A stretch of 64,000 nucleotides of DNA from Pegea sp. RAD2-039 (GCA_034620365.1 JAQGEQ010000290.1:62001-126000), one strand, 5' to 3'. Positions 1-25,225 are shown, numbered from the stretch's first letter. Program-made: numbers and translations. Notes: generated by a model from the letters alone, not told the origin.

Positions 1-238
1 AGAAGGAATAGAAAGAAAAGATCTTCAAACTGAAATATGAATTTGCAGAAAATGAAAAAAAAAACATTAAAAGTCGGCAGAAAAAGGAATTATTGCATCT
101 AAACACAACTCCCAACTGATCTGCAGATGAAGATGAGGATCTGATGAAGATCAGCAGAAGATCAGATGATGAAGATCACCAGAAGATCAATTGATGAAGA
201 TCAGCTGATTAAGGTGTTGTTAGCGAATTGATGATCGA

Positions 239-244
239 TTTATT
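239..244 (-). terminator. Poly(A) signal of ASAP
   Basis: AATAAA on the minus strand about 75 nt beyond the ASAP stop codon (318-320). The sequence from 1 to 238 is otherwise rich in GATGAAGATCA-like words and shows no ORF. Confidence 0.6.
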
Positions 245-317
245 TACAAAATGGTGATAATAATATTTTGGAATATTTGAAGCAAAATGTTTGTTGATTT
301 GTCACGCGATGATGACG

Positions 318-11805
<11,488 letters not shown>

Positions 11806-14282
11806 TTTTGTAATTAAGTCAAAAAACAACCAAAATATTTTGTACTTAATATCAAGCAGTAAGCATTCTGCAAAAAATAACTTCGATTTAAAATATAATT
11901 AAAATCCTTCTTAATATTTTAAAAAATGAAACAACAATAATAAAACCAGATTTTGTTTCTGGTGAGGTACTAATTTTTTTGACTAGTTTACAAAATTATT
12001 GTACACAACAAAATGGCGTAATTATTTATTGGCTTAACAAAATATTTATCATAATAAATCGACAAGTTCATCATAGCTTTGGCAATACCTTATTCATTAT
12101 GATAACAAAAAAAGATTTTTTAGTTTACAAAAATAGTTTATTTAAAATATAAAAAAAAATATATTCTAATTTAAAATTTATGATAAATGTTTATGTAATG
12201 TATTTACCAATCTTACGATATAATAGATTTCTGTAAAGAAGATACAAGTTATTCACTTTTAACGATACATAAACACACAATTCTACAAATGAAAATGTTT
12301 CAAACAATGACTTATAGAGAGAGATTTTCGTATAAATTTATGCGTGTCATTAAAAATGAGGATTACCAAGCCACAGTAAATTAAGCCTTGAATCAATTAG
12401 GTAGATTATAAGAGCATTGACTCATAATTCAAATACTGATTACACTTCTTCTTTTTTGAAACTTTAAAAGAAAGATGACTTTTTAACCTAAGAATATTTT
12501 GATTTGTCCCAGCAGATTTGTCCCATTTGTATGAAGTCGAACTATTAAAGTAAGGAATTGGTAAAGTTTTATGAATAACTTAAAATTTTATATCTTTATT
12601 TAAAATATTAACAAGCAAACTTTTAGAGATGAAACTTATTTTAAAAGTTTTACATTTTATATTTTTTCTTGTAAGTTGAAAAAATTCTTTAAACAAACAA
12701 ATTAAAACAAAAAATTGCAACAGTTACATCAGGCTAACCGGACGACATTAATGTTGTGATAAATTATAGTTAAGTTGTTATAACGAAACCAAGTTGTTTT
12801 CATTATGTATTGTAGTTTGTATTTGTTATTTTTTAATTAGAAAACCTTTATTTTGTATGAATGTTGTAATTTGGAAAAACTATCATTTATAGATAGTTTC
12901 AATTATAACAAAATCTAAATTTACTATACTAAAATCTGTGCCTAATATTCTCAAACAAGACCCTTCGTGATAACCCGAAGAATTTAAAAAGATTTCCAGA
13001 AATTCCCGACAACGTGTAATGCAATTATTTTGTCATTTTATTAAATAAGTAAAAGATAAAAGTGTTTTTTCAAGTAGCAAGATTTGTTATTAAAATTTAT
13101 AATTAATTTAATGTTACAGTTACCGTTTAGTGTTCCTATCTTAATGATTTAAAAAAAATATATTTTTAATTAAAATGCTAAGCTGGTATTATCTTGATGA
13201 GTAAAGAGTTGGAAATGTTGAAGTCAAAACATACATCTTGAGCTGTAGCTCTATAATTATCTATTACATTTTTAATCAGTTTTTTATCAACAAATCTCAA
13301 GTAATTTGCTTAAATAAATTATATCTGCTAATTAGTGTTTGCATTAAATAATGGTAATTAAAACATCAAACAAAAAATTCTTAGATTTAATTTATGGTAA
13401 TTGTAACCCTGCTGTTTTTATTGTCATTCTTATAGACTTAACAGATTTTTACTGCTTGCTTATCACTAGATTTTTTGTATCTTTATGGCTATTTTTACTG
13501 TAAAAATTCTGCAGTCTTCAAATTTCTCCGAAACTGAAATTTGCGGCTTTCAAAATTCAAAAGTGTGATAACTTTTCTTAGTAATAAGTGTTACAAATTT
13601 AGGTGTAAAAGATGATGCATATTATTTTAAACGATTAAACTATCATGAAAATTATTGAAATAAGTTTATAAATTTTTTATTTATAAATAAATAATCACTA
13701 AAATGTTCACGTTAAAAAGTAGTTGATTCCACGAAACGGTTTTGTATGATTAAATAAGTTTAAAAAAATCACAAGCGATCCTTTAAAGAATTTTAAAACA
13801 TTTTTTTTTATTTGTTTAACTGCAGTTCATTGGAAGCTTTAAAGCAATAACTACATTTTGATTGCCGAATTCCTGAAAATATTCGTCTAAAAATGTTTAA
13901 AACAGACTTTAAAAAATCTCTTCAAGCTTTATTTTCTATAAAATTGCTCATGGGACTTTTTAGTATTTCAACCATTTTTAACCATTGATAAATTAAAAAT
14001 TATGGTTCTTCGTAAATATTTTATATCATAAATTTGACCAATCGTTATCTTTTTTAAGCAATATGAAAGTCTTACAATCATTAGTTTGAAAATTTAATTT
14101 TTATTATAAATGGAGTCTTTGCAAAAGTTTTCAATAGTTTTGAAAAAAGCATGATGTTGTTTAAATCATAAAGTTAATAATCGATTGTGGTTTGGTTTAA
14201 ATCTTTTTCAATAATTCCTAGTTTTAAATAAAATTGATTTTTGTTTTAGAAAGATAAATTATCCAGTAAAAACAATCAAATT
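11806..14282. other. AT-rich intergenic stretch, ASAP to TPR
   Basis: No conserved coding sequence or RNA gene seen. Short oligo-A/T runs only. ASAP and TPR are divergently transcribed, so both promoters should lie here, but I see no recognisable core element. Confidence 0.5.
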
Positions 14283-14405
14283 GTTTTTAATTTTATTCGT
14301 TTGAAAAGTTTTTACTCTAAATTTTATTCGTTTGAAAAGTTTTTATTTTAAATTTTATTCGTTTGAAAAGTTTTTATTCTAAATTTTATTCGTTATATTT
14401 TTACT
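14283..14405. repeat. 33-34-bp tandem repeat, about 4 copies
   Basis: Repeated unit containing TTTTATTCGTTTGAAAAG followed by TTTTTACTCTAAA-type sequence, four copies with a shortened last one. It lies about 260 bp upstream of the TPR start codon. Confidence 0.8.
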
Positions 14406-14663
14406 CTACAATAAAACAAATCTATTTGTTTTTTTTTAATTTATTATTTTAATAAACAACTATTTATTTTTTACTTATCTAATTTATAGAATTGATTTTA
14501 CCAAATTTTTAGAATTAAATTTTTATTTAACATATTTGTAATTTTAGTTTAGAATATTAAAAAAGTTTTAATTTTATTCTTATGAAAATTTATAAATATT
14601 TTGAATTACAAATATTTGATATTACTTGATAGTTTGTTGTTTCAGACCTATTAGTTTGTTAAA

Positions 14664-17600
14664 ATGGCAGAAACAGGTTTGATACAATTGGTAGAACATA
14701 CCAAAATTAGCAAAGCACTCAAAGAAAAATTGATAAATTTTGGAAGAACTAAAGACAAAGAAACTGTTGAATTAGAAGGAAAAATCCTGAAATTAAATGC
14801 AGATCATGGTAATATTTCTAATTTTTTACTGAATATTTTGAAAATAAAATTTCTGTAGAACAAAGATGTCATGAACTTGATGGCAAACTGACTGAAAGTA
14901 CAAATTTGTTGGAAGAAGAAACAGCCAAGTGTAAAAAGTATCAATTGGCTCATAAAGAATTGGGTAATTTTTATTGATGTTTCATTTTATTAATATTTGT
15001 TTTAATAATTTCTTAACTAATATCTAATTAATATAAAGTTATCATTACTAATTTAGCTAGGATAATGATTCATTGAAATTTTCAGCTAGAAATTTCTTAT
15101 TAAACATTTCAATTAGATAAAAGATTTAAAAATGAAATAAATAATTAGTTACTAGTTGCTTATTGAATATAAAAATTAAATTTTACTTTAAAAATAATAC
15201 TTTTTTACATTTTTATTTATATATTTATAGATATTAGAATATTGTTTCAGATAATTAATTATTTTATTACAAAATCTTTATCTTTTAAGTTATAATTGTT
15301 TATAAATAACTTGTTGAACCAACAGAAAAAAAACTTGAAGAAATGGAAGATCAGATAAAAGAAAATATGAAAGATACAAGTACTCACAAGAAGGAGTTTG
15401 AAGATTTAATCAAATCAAAGACATCTTTAGAAGAAGAAAAAGTCTTTTTTCAACAAACTGTAGATCGCAAAGAGCTAGAAATAGAATATCTGAATAGTGA
15501 GTTATCAACCAATGATTATCTCAAATTTAATCGCGTGTTTTCAGATGAATGGAACGTTTTGTCGAATCGTTTGAAGGAAATGACAGAAGCAAAGAACAGT
15601 TTACAGGTTTGTGATCTTTAAATCTTCATCAGAAATTGATTGAAATCTTTTAGATGAAACTTGATGAGATTGGTGGATCAGAGGCAACTTCACAGTTTCG
15701 TTGTAAACGTTTAGAAGAAGAGAAAAAGTTGATTTGTGATGAGAATGAACAACTGTCAGTAGATTTGAAACGAGTCACCAACCAGTACAGTATGCTTCAA
15801 AAAGAAAAGGTTTGTAGAAAGATGGTTTGTAGAAAGATGGTTTGTAGAAAGATGGTTTGTAGAAAGATGGTTTGTAGATAAATGGTTTGTAGAAAGATGG
15901 TTTGTAGGTAGATGGTTTGTAGAAAGATGGTTTGTAGAAAGATGGTTTGTAGATAAATGGTTTGTAGAAAGATGGTTTGTAGAAAGATGGTTTGTAGAAA
16001 GATGGTTTGTAGAAAGATGGTTTGTAGGTAGATGGTTTGTAGGTAGATGGTTTGTAGATAGATGGTTTGTAGAAAGATGGTTTATAGATAGATGGTTTGT
16101 AGATAGATGGCTTGTAGATAGATGGCTTGTAGATAGATGGTTTGTAGAAAGATGGTTTATAGATAGATGGTTTGTAGATAGATGGCTTGTAGATAGATGG
16201 CTTGTAGATAGATGGTTTGTAGAAAGATGGTTTATAGATAGATGGTTTGTAGATAGATGGTTTGTAGAAAGATGGTTTGTAGATAGATGGTTTATAGATA
16301 AATGGTTTGTAGAAAGATGGTTTGTAGATAGATGGTTTATAGATAAATGGTTTGTAGAAAGATGGTTTGTAGATAAATGGTTTGTAAAAAGATGTTTACT
16401 AATTAATATCTTATAAAAATCTGATGTTTACTAAGTTCTCATCTGGGGACTCACTTTTATTATCTCTTCATCAAGTATGAAACCTTTTTCACTTCTAGGC
16501 ATCCTTGCAAACCACTCTAAAGAGCAAGCTGGAAATTCAGATGGACGAAAATAAACATTTGGTGAACAGTGTCCATGAGTACAAGAAGACCAAAGTTGAT
16601 CTTGAAGAGAAGATCAAGAATCTCCAAACAAAGATCACAAAGGTGGGAGTCCTCATCTTTTTTTAGTACTCACAAAATCTCTTTCAGTCATCTGAGGAGT
16701 CCTCATCACTTGAAACTATTCTGAGAAACGAACTTCTAGCTCAAACCAGACTTGCTGAGTTGTATTCAGAAGCAGCATCTGAAAACGACAAGAAAGCATC
16801 TGAGTTTCTCTCAGCAGTTGAAGAACTACAAACCATCATCAATCCAACCATCGAAGGTTCTCATCATTTGCCACTTCAATCATCTTAATTTGATGTCTTA
16901 CAGAAAATAAGAAGTTGAAAGAAGATGTAGAGAAGAATAAAGTGATGTTAGAAGATGAACAGAAAGTGATTTTAAAGTCAGAAACCTCCCAACATCCACA
17001 AATCTTTGTTTTAAATCCTCATCTTACAGACTTCGTAAGGAGCTTGAAACAGCAAATGATATTTTAGAAGCTAATCGTAAAAAGTCACCAAGTGAAGAGC
17101 AATTAGCTCAATTACATCCATCAGCAGCTCTTACAAGCAAGTTTATGAAATCAGGGATGACTTTAACTGAGGTACTTACCTTCTCATCTGATCCCAACAT
17201 CCATCTAATCATCTTTGTAGCTCTACAGCCAACTCATTGATCAAGAAGAGCAGTTAGACATCCAGAAGTCTGAAAACAAACGTTTGAATGATGCTATGGA
17301 GCAAATCTTGGAAGTAAGACTCTCTTTCTGATCTTCATCTTCATCCTGATCTTTATTTTTAGGAGCTAAACGCAAAAGCTCCGATGATTCTGCGTCAAAA
17401 AGAAGACTACGAACGCGCGTTGGAAACAATCGGGCGTCTGACGTCACAACAAGATGCCACAGCGCTCGAATTTCAAACACTACATCGCGAGAAGGATGAA
17501 GTACTCCGAAAGACTCTTTATCTCGAACGCGAAAATCTTCGATTAAGTCAAGAATCTGTAGATCAAAGCAAGCAGGTGACCCCAAAACTCCAAAAAAGTT

Positions 17601-20600
17601 CTTCAGAGACAAAAAAGCTCCGAAAATCTTTAGATTCATCATTTGATCAAAGAAATCGAAGAGTCACGTGGTCGTCGCATCGTCATGTCACCACGTACGC
17701 GACGTAGCAGTGTCAATCAAACGTCACTTCTCGTCAGCGACGACGGCTCGTGTAATGACGTCAGCAGCTCCAATGACGTCATCAACTCGTCGCTTGTCAC
17801 ATTCAAAGACATCGCTGAGCTACAAAACCAAAATAAGAAACTTCTCGCGGTTAGTGACGTCATCACGTCGATTGTTAGTAGCAACGAGGTGTTTGAAGGT
17901 GGTGAGGACTCTGAGTAAGGAACAGGAAGATCAGGAACGCGCGACGACTGATACGCGATTGAAGAATCTTCAAATGGAATTGGAATCGGTGAATGCAGAA
18001 GTTGAAAGACTTCGCGAAGAGCGAGAACGACAAATCGAACTTGTCGAAGGTGTTGTCAAGCAACGTGATATGTATAAAGTGTTACTAGCACAAGAGCAGG
18101 TCTGTGTGGTTGTTAGGGAAACGTGGTTGTCATGGTGACGAATGCTTTCCATGTAGAATGTGTCCACGAGTGTCTTATTGGATTCCACTTCTACTTCTAT
18201 GGTTGCTGATTCGGTTGCTGGGGGCGATTCGTCGGTGGTTACTAAGGGGAGTGTGACGTCATTAAAGAAGGAACTGGATGAAGTTCAAAAGATGTTGAAA
18301 GAGCAGAATGAAGATGCAAAGGAGATGAGAGAAGAGATGCAGAAAAATCAGAAGTAAGTTAAGGATGAAGATGTGGGTAAAAATGACCACTTGGTTTCGG
18401 TAGAGTGCTTCAAGAACAACTGGAAGATGCAAAGATACAGATACAAGAAGAACGCGCGACAAACATCAAGAATAATTCACAATTGATATTTGCAAATGAA
18501 AGATGTGAAAATTTGAAACGTTCTATTGATATTAGTAAAAAAGTTGGTGCCCTCAACGCCCTTTCAACCGATCTTAATCCCAATTATCCAGGAAGCTGAC
18601 TCGTTTCGCGATCGATATAACGAGATGAACAAATTAAACGCAGTTCACGAGAAAGAGTCTTCTGATCTCCGTCAAGATCTTAGATCTCTTCAAGAAGTTC
18701 TTACTCCACTTCAGGTAATCTTCTAACCTCCTCATCAATCATACGTCATCTGATGACGTAACAGGCGCGATTGGAACGCACCAAGAGTGAATTGGAGATG
18801 CAGAATCGATCAAGTGATCGCCTCACAGCCGAGAACGAGTCTCTGCGTCGCGAATTGAATAACAAAACGCTTCTCTTCACTAATTTGCATAAAATGCAAC
18901 AAGATATGGACAAACAGATCTTTGAGACTCGATCTCAGCTCCAGTCAAAGATTGAGATTCAAGATCAGGAGCTTCAAACGCTTCGAAGTGAAGCGCGCGA
19001 CGATGCACGTCATCATCTTCAACGTATTCAAGTGAGTGATGATATCAGCGATTATGACGTCATTAACGCGAGTGCTTGTGACGTAGGCGGCTGAAAAGGA
19101 AGCCATCGCGTTGAAAAGTATCCATAAGAGCGATCTGAAGCAGCTGGAAGAGTCGAGGATGGAAGTTAGCGCGGCACGCGATGCACTGGTTGCTGAGCAA
19201 CAAGCGAAAGATGAATTGATGACGAAGTTGAAGCAGTTACAAGCGCGAAGTGATGACGTCATTGTGAGTTGATGTTTGGAAAAATATAGTTACTGATGAT
19301 TGAGGGTTTTGTAGGAAGAAGTTGACGGTGAAAATGAAAAGATCACAATTCAAAGACTTCAAAGAGATGTGAGATTAAAGATGGAAGAGTTGGATGGATT
19401 GAAGATGAGTTTAAAAAAGATGAAGATGTCTGTTCAACAATATAAGGATGCTGCTACCGCTGCTGAAAATACTTTGAAAAAGGTTAGTAGATGGTTGCTA
19501 CTGGTTGGTTGTAGATGGTTGCTACTGGTTTGTAGATTGTTGCTACTGGTTGGTTGTAGATTGTTGCTACTGGTTGGTTGTAGATGGTTGGTTGTAGATG
19601 GTTGCTACTGGTTGGTTGTAGATGGTTGCTACTGGTTGGTTGTAGATGGTTGCTACTGGTTTGTAGATGGTTGGTTGTAAATTGTTGCTACTGGTTGGAT
19701 GTAGATGGTTGCTGGTTGGCTACTACTGGTTGTAGATGGTTGCTGATTAGTTGGATGTAGATGGTTGCTGGTTGGCTACTACTGGTTGTAGATGGTTGTT
19801 GATTAGTTGGTTGTAGATGGTTGCTACTGGTTTGTAGATGGTTGCTACTGGTTGGTTGTAGATGGTTACTGATTGGTAGTTGGTTGCTACTGGTTGGTTG
19901 TAGATGGTTGCTGGTTGGCTACTACTGGTTGTAGATGGTTACTGATTGGTAGTTGGTTGCTACTGGTTGATGTTTGTTTTTTTTTACAGAGTAACCAGGA
20001 AAACCAATTATTATTGGACAAGCTGCAAGAACGATTAAATAATTCTAACAACCATTTAAATGAGGTTGAAAAACAAATAAAATTACTTCGTGAAGAAAAT
20101 GAAGTGATGAAAAAAGAACAACTTGATACTGCTGGTTAGTTACTATATGGTTGCTAGGTGGTTGGTTGCTAGAGTAACTAAATTGCGTTTCAGATGCTGT
20201 TGATAAAAAAACTCGTGAATTACGAGAACAGTTAAATAGTTTACAATCAGAAGTTGAAAAAGCAAATCAAAAGATGAACGAAGCCCAAAAAGAAGCAGAA
20301 CAAGCACGTGATGACCTTCTAGCTCAGGTTTGTGACGTCATCACGGATCGAGATGGACTTGTTAATGATTTATTGATTTAGGAAAATTTGGCTGAAAAAA
20401 TAAATTCGAAATACCAACGTGAAATTCTGAGACATGCTGAGTTGATGAAAGAACATGTTCAAATAAAAGTAAGTGTGTCTTCTTCAAGATCACATCCAAA
20501 TCTGTGTCTTTGTTGTAGGAGAGTAATAAGAAAACAGATAATTTGATCAAAGATTCAGAAGCTAGATGTCGATCTCTTGAAACTACTTTAGAAGAAACAA

Positions 20601-23600
20601 AATGTGGATTTGAAGAAATACAAAAGAAATTGAAATCAGAGATTGAAAAAGAAAAACAACGAGCTACTGGTTGGTTGCTACTGGTTGTAGATGGTTGCTA
20701 CTGGTTTGTAGATGCAAATTAGTTACTTTTTTCATTTTAAAAACAGATTTGGAAAAACAAAATATTTTATTACACGAATCAATGAATTCTCAAATGTTGC
20801 AAATGTGTAAAAAAGACAACAAACCAACCCGGAGTTCACCCAGAAAACTTCTTTCATCACGTGACCCGGTTGCCATGGCAGTAGCAACAGTTGAAGCTGC
20901 TACAAGTGAAAGTAGTTTGAAAGAAAGTGGATTCAGCGGCAATTTGATGGAAGTTATTCGATATCTTCGACGTGAGAAGAATATATCCGCCACTAACTGT
21001 GAAGTAAGCCCAAAAAAGTGCCCAAAACGCCCCAATCACCGTTGTTGTCATGACAGCTGGTGACGTCAGAGTTATCGCGCGTTAAAATGGAGTTGGTTCG
21101 AGCGAAAGAGCTCTACAAAGATACACAAGACATCCTGATGACGTCACGTGATCAAATCGAAAATCAACAGAAGCAGTTGAATCGCGCGAAATCACTGGAG
21201 CGAGAAGTAAACGCGTTGCGCTCCGTTCAACACGACAACGAGTTACTCCGCGACGAGCGAGAAGCGATGACGTCAGAACTACGCGCTGCTAACGAGCGTA
21301 TTGTGACGTTGCAAAATGAAGACGAGCCGCAGCGGAAGATGGTGACGCAATTGCGCGCTGGAAACGCTGCGATGATGGTAAGTGACGTCATTGGGTGCAA
21401 TCGCAACCGGAAGTCGAGTATGTATGACGTCATAGGCGGAAAAGAAATCGCTGAAAGACGAAGTCGAACGCTGGCGCGCCCGTGTCGCGCAGATGACGTC
21501 ATCACCGCGTCGATGTGAAGTTGATGAGCTTCGAAAGAAGGAACAAGAACGAAAAAGCGCGATTGAAAAGTTAGAAGCCACTCAACAACAACTCGCAGAA
21601 GCCAAGTAAACACTGGAGGTCATGTGACTTCCGGTTGATGACGTCATTGTGTGTTTAGAGCGCAGTGTGCAGCGATGACAACGCAAGTGAACGAGATGAA
21701 AGCAAAGATGGAAGCAAGTTCTAAATTAGATGCTAAAGCAGAAAAAAAAATTAAAAATCACGATCGGGTAAGTTGTGACGTCATCAGCGCATAAATGACA
21801 TCATCAATCAGGTAATTTATGACGTCATCTCATTGCAGTTGAAGCAATTAGCAATTCAATTCCGCGCCAAAAACGAAGAATTTAGTCAACAAATCGAAAA
21901 GTTGAAAAAAGAACGAGAAGCGATGACGTCACAAGCAGCTACAAAAGATGAAGAGTTAAAGAAGTTGCGTGATGACGTCACCAAGCTCGAAGCTGACAAA
22001 TCAGCAGCAGCAGCAAGTAGCCAATCAGCAAGCAGTGAAGCTGAGAACAGACCCAATGAAGTAACCCCCCAACCCGCAAGTCGCCGATCGCTTACATGTT
22101 TGATTGACTTTCAGGTGAAACTTCAAAATGATGTTTTAGCGCTGCGAACCTCGCTTCTCGAGAAATCTCGAAACAACGAAGAAAAGACAGTGAGTTGACG
22201 CGCGTGTCGATGACGTCATTATCGCTTGTTGTTCTAGAAACAATTGGAAACTTTGACGGGTAAGAATCGCGCGTTGGAAAAAGCGTTGACGACGATACAA
22301 GCGCGATTCGAAGCGTTTAAATTGAAGCGGCAAAAAGTGAGTGATGACGTCATCGTTGCATGATATTGATGACGTCATCGATGCAGGAATCAGCTCGTAA
22401 TACCGAGGAGTTGAAAGAAACAGTTGAGAAGTTGGAATTGGAGAAGAAAATTGACGTAAATGCTCGAAACGATCTTCAAAACAAGGTTTGTGTGACGTCA
22501 TCAACTTACGAGCGTCGTGTGACGTCATCTGAGATGTAGATTGAAGAACTTCAACGTCAGTTATTGGAGTCAAGAGCTGCTGGTGTGAGTTGTTCACCAA
22601 ATAGTGGCACTTCACAACCTCAACGTAAAGCTGCAAATGTCCGACCAATTGGTCAGCAGCGGGTTAATCAAGTTCCACCTTACCTTCGGACCGCACGTGT
22701 TATTCCAGAACAACGAGAAGATATTGAGACTGCTGCTGCTGTTGTTGCTACACCAACTGGACTAGCAACAACTAACCAGATTCCATCTTCATCAACGCAA
22801 TCAACAGGTAAATGTGACGTCATCACGCGCTGCTTGTGACGTCATCTGTAGCAACAGTACAACCTTCAATCTTCGTACGTGTCCCACCGATGAGTGGACG
22901 ACCACAGCAACCACAGCAACATGTGGTTAGCTCAGGGACGCCTCAAGCACCTGTTCAACAGGCCACTGCCCCACAACCACCCACAATTACTAATGTGGCA
23001 CGTAGTGGGTCGATTGCTATGGCAACCGCTGGAAGCGTTGTTAGGGTTGCTGTAGAAGGAAGTAGCAATGAAAATGAGCAAGCTGTTGTCTCCTCTTCTG
23101 ATGATCAAGCTCATGAAGAGGTTGATTGCTGATTACCAAATGGTTGTCATGGTTACGACGATGGTCATTTGTAGAATCGCGCTGGACCATCCAATGTTAC
23201 TGCCATGGCTACCAGCGACCAATCAGGAGTCCCACAACCCGGAACCAGTGAACCAGAGCAATCAGTCGAGATGCAATCGTCGTCACAGCAACTAACTTCA
23301 GTTGCTGCGTCATCATCTGAAATCACTCAAGCGAAACCGTCGATAAAACGAAGCCGTGATGACGTCGGTGATGACGTCACAACTGCTTCAAGCTCCAATG
23401 AAACCAAAGTAAGTTCACAATGGCGTCACGAACACCCTGATAACGTCACTGCCACTCTTAGGGCGTCGCGTATCCGGCAGCGAAACGAAAGCGAGTTGAT
23501 TGTGGACAATGTTCGAGTAACGTTGATGATGACGTCACAGCTGGTGGTGATGACGTCACGACTGGCGAGTTGTCAAGCGAACAACGTGATGATGACGTCA

Positions 23601-25100
23601 CAGTTGACACACAACCAGCAGATGATGACGTCACTCCACCATCGGCTGAACCCTCGTCGTCTGGTAACGAAGTCGCGACGAGTGACGTCATCGTGTTATC
23701 GAGTGATGAAGATGAAACAAATGGTGGTGATGATCAACAGGTGATGATGACGTCATCTTTCATATCATATGACGTCATCAGTACGGTGTAGATGGGAGAG
23801 AATGAAGATCAAGATGAAGAAGATCAAAATGAAGAATTAGAAGACGGTGAAGTTGAAGATAATGACCACCAGGGGGCAGCAGATGAAAGTGAGTTGATAA
23901 AAGTGATGACGTCATCATCGTCATCGGTTGACGTCACAGCTGCTACTACGTCATCAATCTTCATCCAACAACAACAACAACCAGCAGACTTGCTTCTACC
24001 GCCAATCCCGAACCTTGCTCGCGTCCGAAACTTTCGACCAGGACCTCTCACGCCCAACATCGCAGTAAGAACGTTTTGATGACGTCAACACGTGATCTGA
24101 CGTCATCAACGCAGCAAGCGACAAACGATGATGCTGATGGTGTGGTTCCATACACACCAACACTTTTACCTCAACGTGGAAATGATGAAGGTTATTACGC
24201 TGTCAACTCTCCTCGTGTTCCTCCTCAACAAACTCGCTTCCGGTTTGAAGATGTTGCCATGACAACCAACCAGCAATCAGCGGATGCTGTCCCGGCAGGT
24301 GGTCACATGATGCTGATGATGACGTCATCAACTTATCACGTGTTTTGTAGGTTTCAGTGGTGTTGATTTCAGCGCCGCCTCACATGAAGCAGTTACCATG
24401 GCAACTGCGAGCGGTATTACGTCATCATCGCCAGCTGATAGTCAACCGTCATCAGTGGAAACTTCGATTCAAATAACTCCTTCGTCATCAGTAGCTGCTT
24501 CTACATCTGAGGTTCTCTTTTCTTCTTCTTCATCTGCTTTTAATGTTGTGACGTCACAGGTGACGGCGGTGAGCAGTAGTATCGAAGAAGTCGAAACTTC
24601 TGAAGAGTAAGTTGCTCCTGAAGATTTTTTTATTTCTAAAAATTAGTTGAATTAAAACTGGTGAGCCCCAAAAACTTGTTTGAACATTCCCCTATTCCCT
24701 CTACTTCCAAACATCAAATAAGATCTTCTCTGAAAAGATCTTCTTGGAAAGTTCTTTTTTTTTCTTTCAACTTATAAACTGAGGAAATCGAAGTTTGATA
24801 CTTGAATGTTGAAACATCTCTCCAATTGCTTCAAGCTTCAGATCTGAACCACTTGTTGCAGCGTGGAACCCGAATCAGCGCCTCCTAGTGGCTCAGTAGC
24901 ATCTGGAAATGATGCAGAAACGCGAGAAGCATCCAGTATCCCTCGGAGCAGCATCATTAAACGCGGCTTAAAGCTTCGAGTCATCGGTAAGTGACGTCAT
25001 CACCACGCAATTATCTCCACATCTTTCATCATCAGGAACATCTTCTCGTGCCCGTTCCAATCCTGCTTCCAGCCAACCATCCACTTCCAACCAACCTTAG
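14664..25100 (+). CDS. TPR: Nucleoprotein TPR (nuclear pore basket)
   Basis: Large coiled-coil protein of the nuclear side of the pore, involved in mRNA export and chromatin exclusion. Many short exons from 14664-14808 to a stop at 25098-25100. Landmarks in family order: N-terminal coiled coil; LELY-type motif LAELYSEAASENDKKASEF; KELETANDILEANRKK; MTLTELYSQLIDQEEQL; NAKAPMILRQKEDYERA; KEIEESRGRRIV; DIAELQNQNKKLLA; VKQRDMYKVLLAQE; FSGNLMEVIRYLRREK; then a low-complexity acidic C-terminal domain with VIVLSSDEDE, YTPTLLP and TRFRFED. These match vertebrate TPR in the same order. Introns are mostly about 50 bp, except three: 15811-16498 and about 19486-19989 hold minisatellites, and 14967-15324 is plain AT-rich. 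The start follows an acceptor-like TTGTTTCAG by 18 nt. Many exons contain TGACGTCA, which shows in the protein as DDVT, DDVI or MTSS. Exon edges in the acidic tail are uncertain. Confidence 0.93.
15811..16395 (+). repeat. 15-bp minisatellite in TPR intron
   Basis: About 39 tandem copies of the 15-bp unit GGTTTGTAGAAAGAT, with variants GGTTTGTAGATAGAT, GGTTTATAGATAGAT and GGCTTGTAGATAGAT. The array begins exactly at the intron's donor (AAAAAGAAAAG, then GTTTGTAG), so each unit copies the donor sequence, and each also ends an acceptor-like TTTGTAG. Not coding: the exon before it ends in KEK and the next true exon starts near 16499. Confidence 0.95.
19487..19985 (+). repeat. Degenerate GGTTGCTACTGGTTG minisatellite in TPR intron
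   Basis: Irregular tandem array of GATGGTTGCTACTGGTTGG-like units of about 18-27 bp, ending at the acceptor TTTTTTTTTACAG before the exon with NQENQLLLDKLQERLNN. A few more units occur at 20666-20712 in a later TPR intron, and single copies in the intron 20136-20193. Long plus-strand ORFs across it are artefacts of the repeat. Confidence 0.9.
23866..23880 (+). promoter_or_regulatory. CTCF-consensus-like site inside a TPR coding exon
   Basis: CCACCAGGGGGCAGC is a full match to the bilaterian CTCF core motif. It lies in the acidic C-terminal exon (coding for DHQGAA). Other CTCF-like words lie at 24878-24894, 53999-54014 and 58325-58340. Binding is inferred from the motif only. Confidence 0.35.
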
Positions 25101-25219
25101 TTGATGACGTCATTGTTGCGCGCTTCATTTTGTATTTAGTTGTTCGATTTTTACATTTGTAAATAACCAACTGCAAATGTGAATAGATTTTATTCTGTTT
25201 TTGTTAATTGGTTGATTTA

Positions 25220-25225
25220 AATAAA
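25220..25225 (+). terminator. Poly(A) signal of TPR
   Basis: AATAAA about 120 nt after the TPR stop codon. Confidence 0.65.

Noticed and set aside
19369-20139. Plus-strand ORFs with WLLLVGCRW and similar
   Set aside because: Minisatellite within a TPR intron; true exons before and after are coiled coil.
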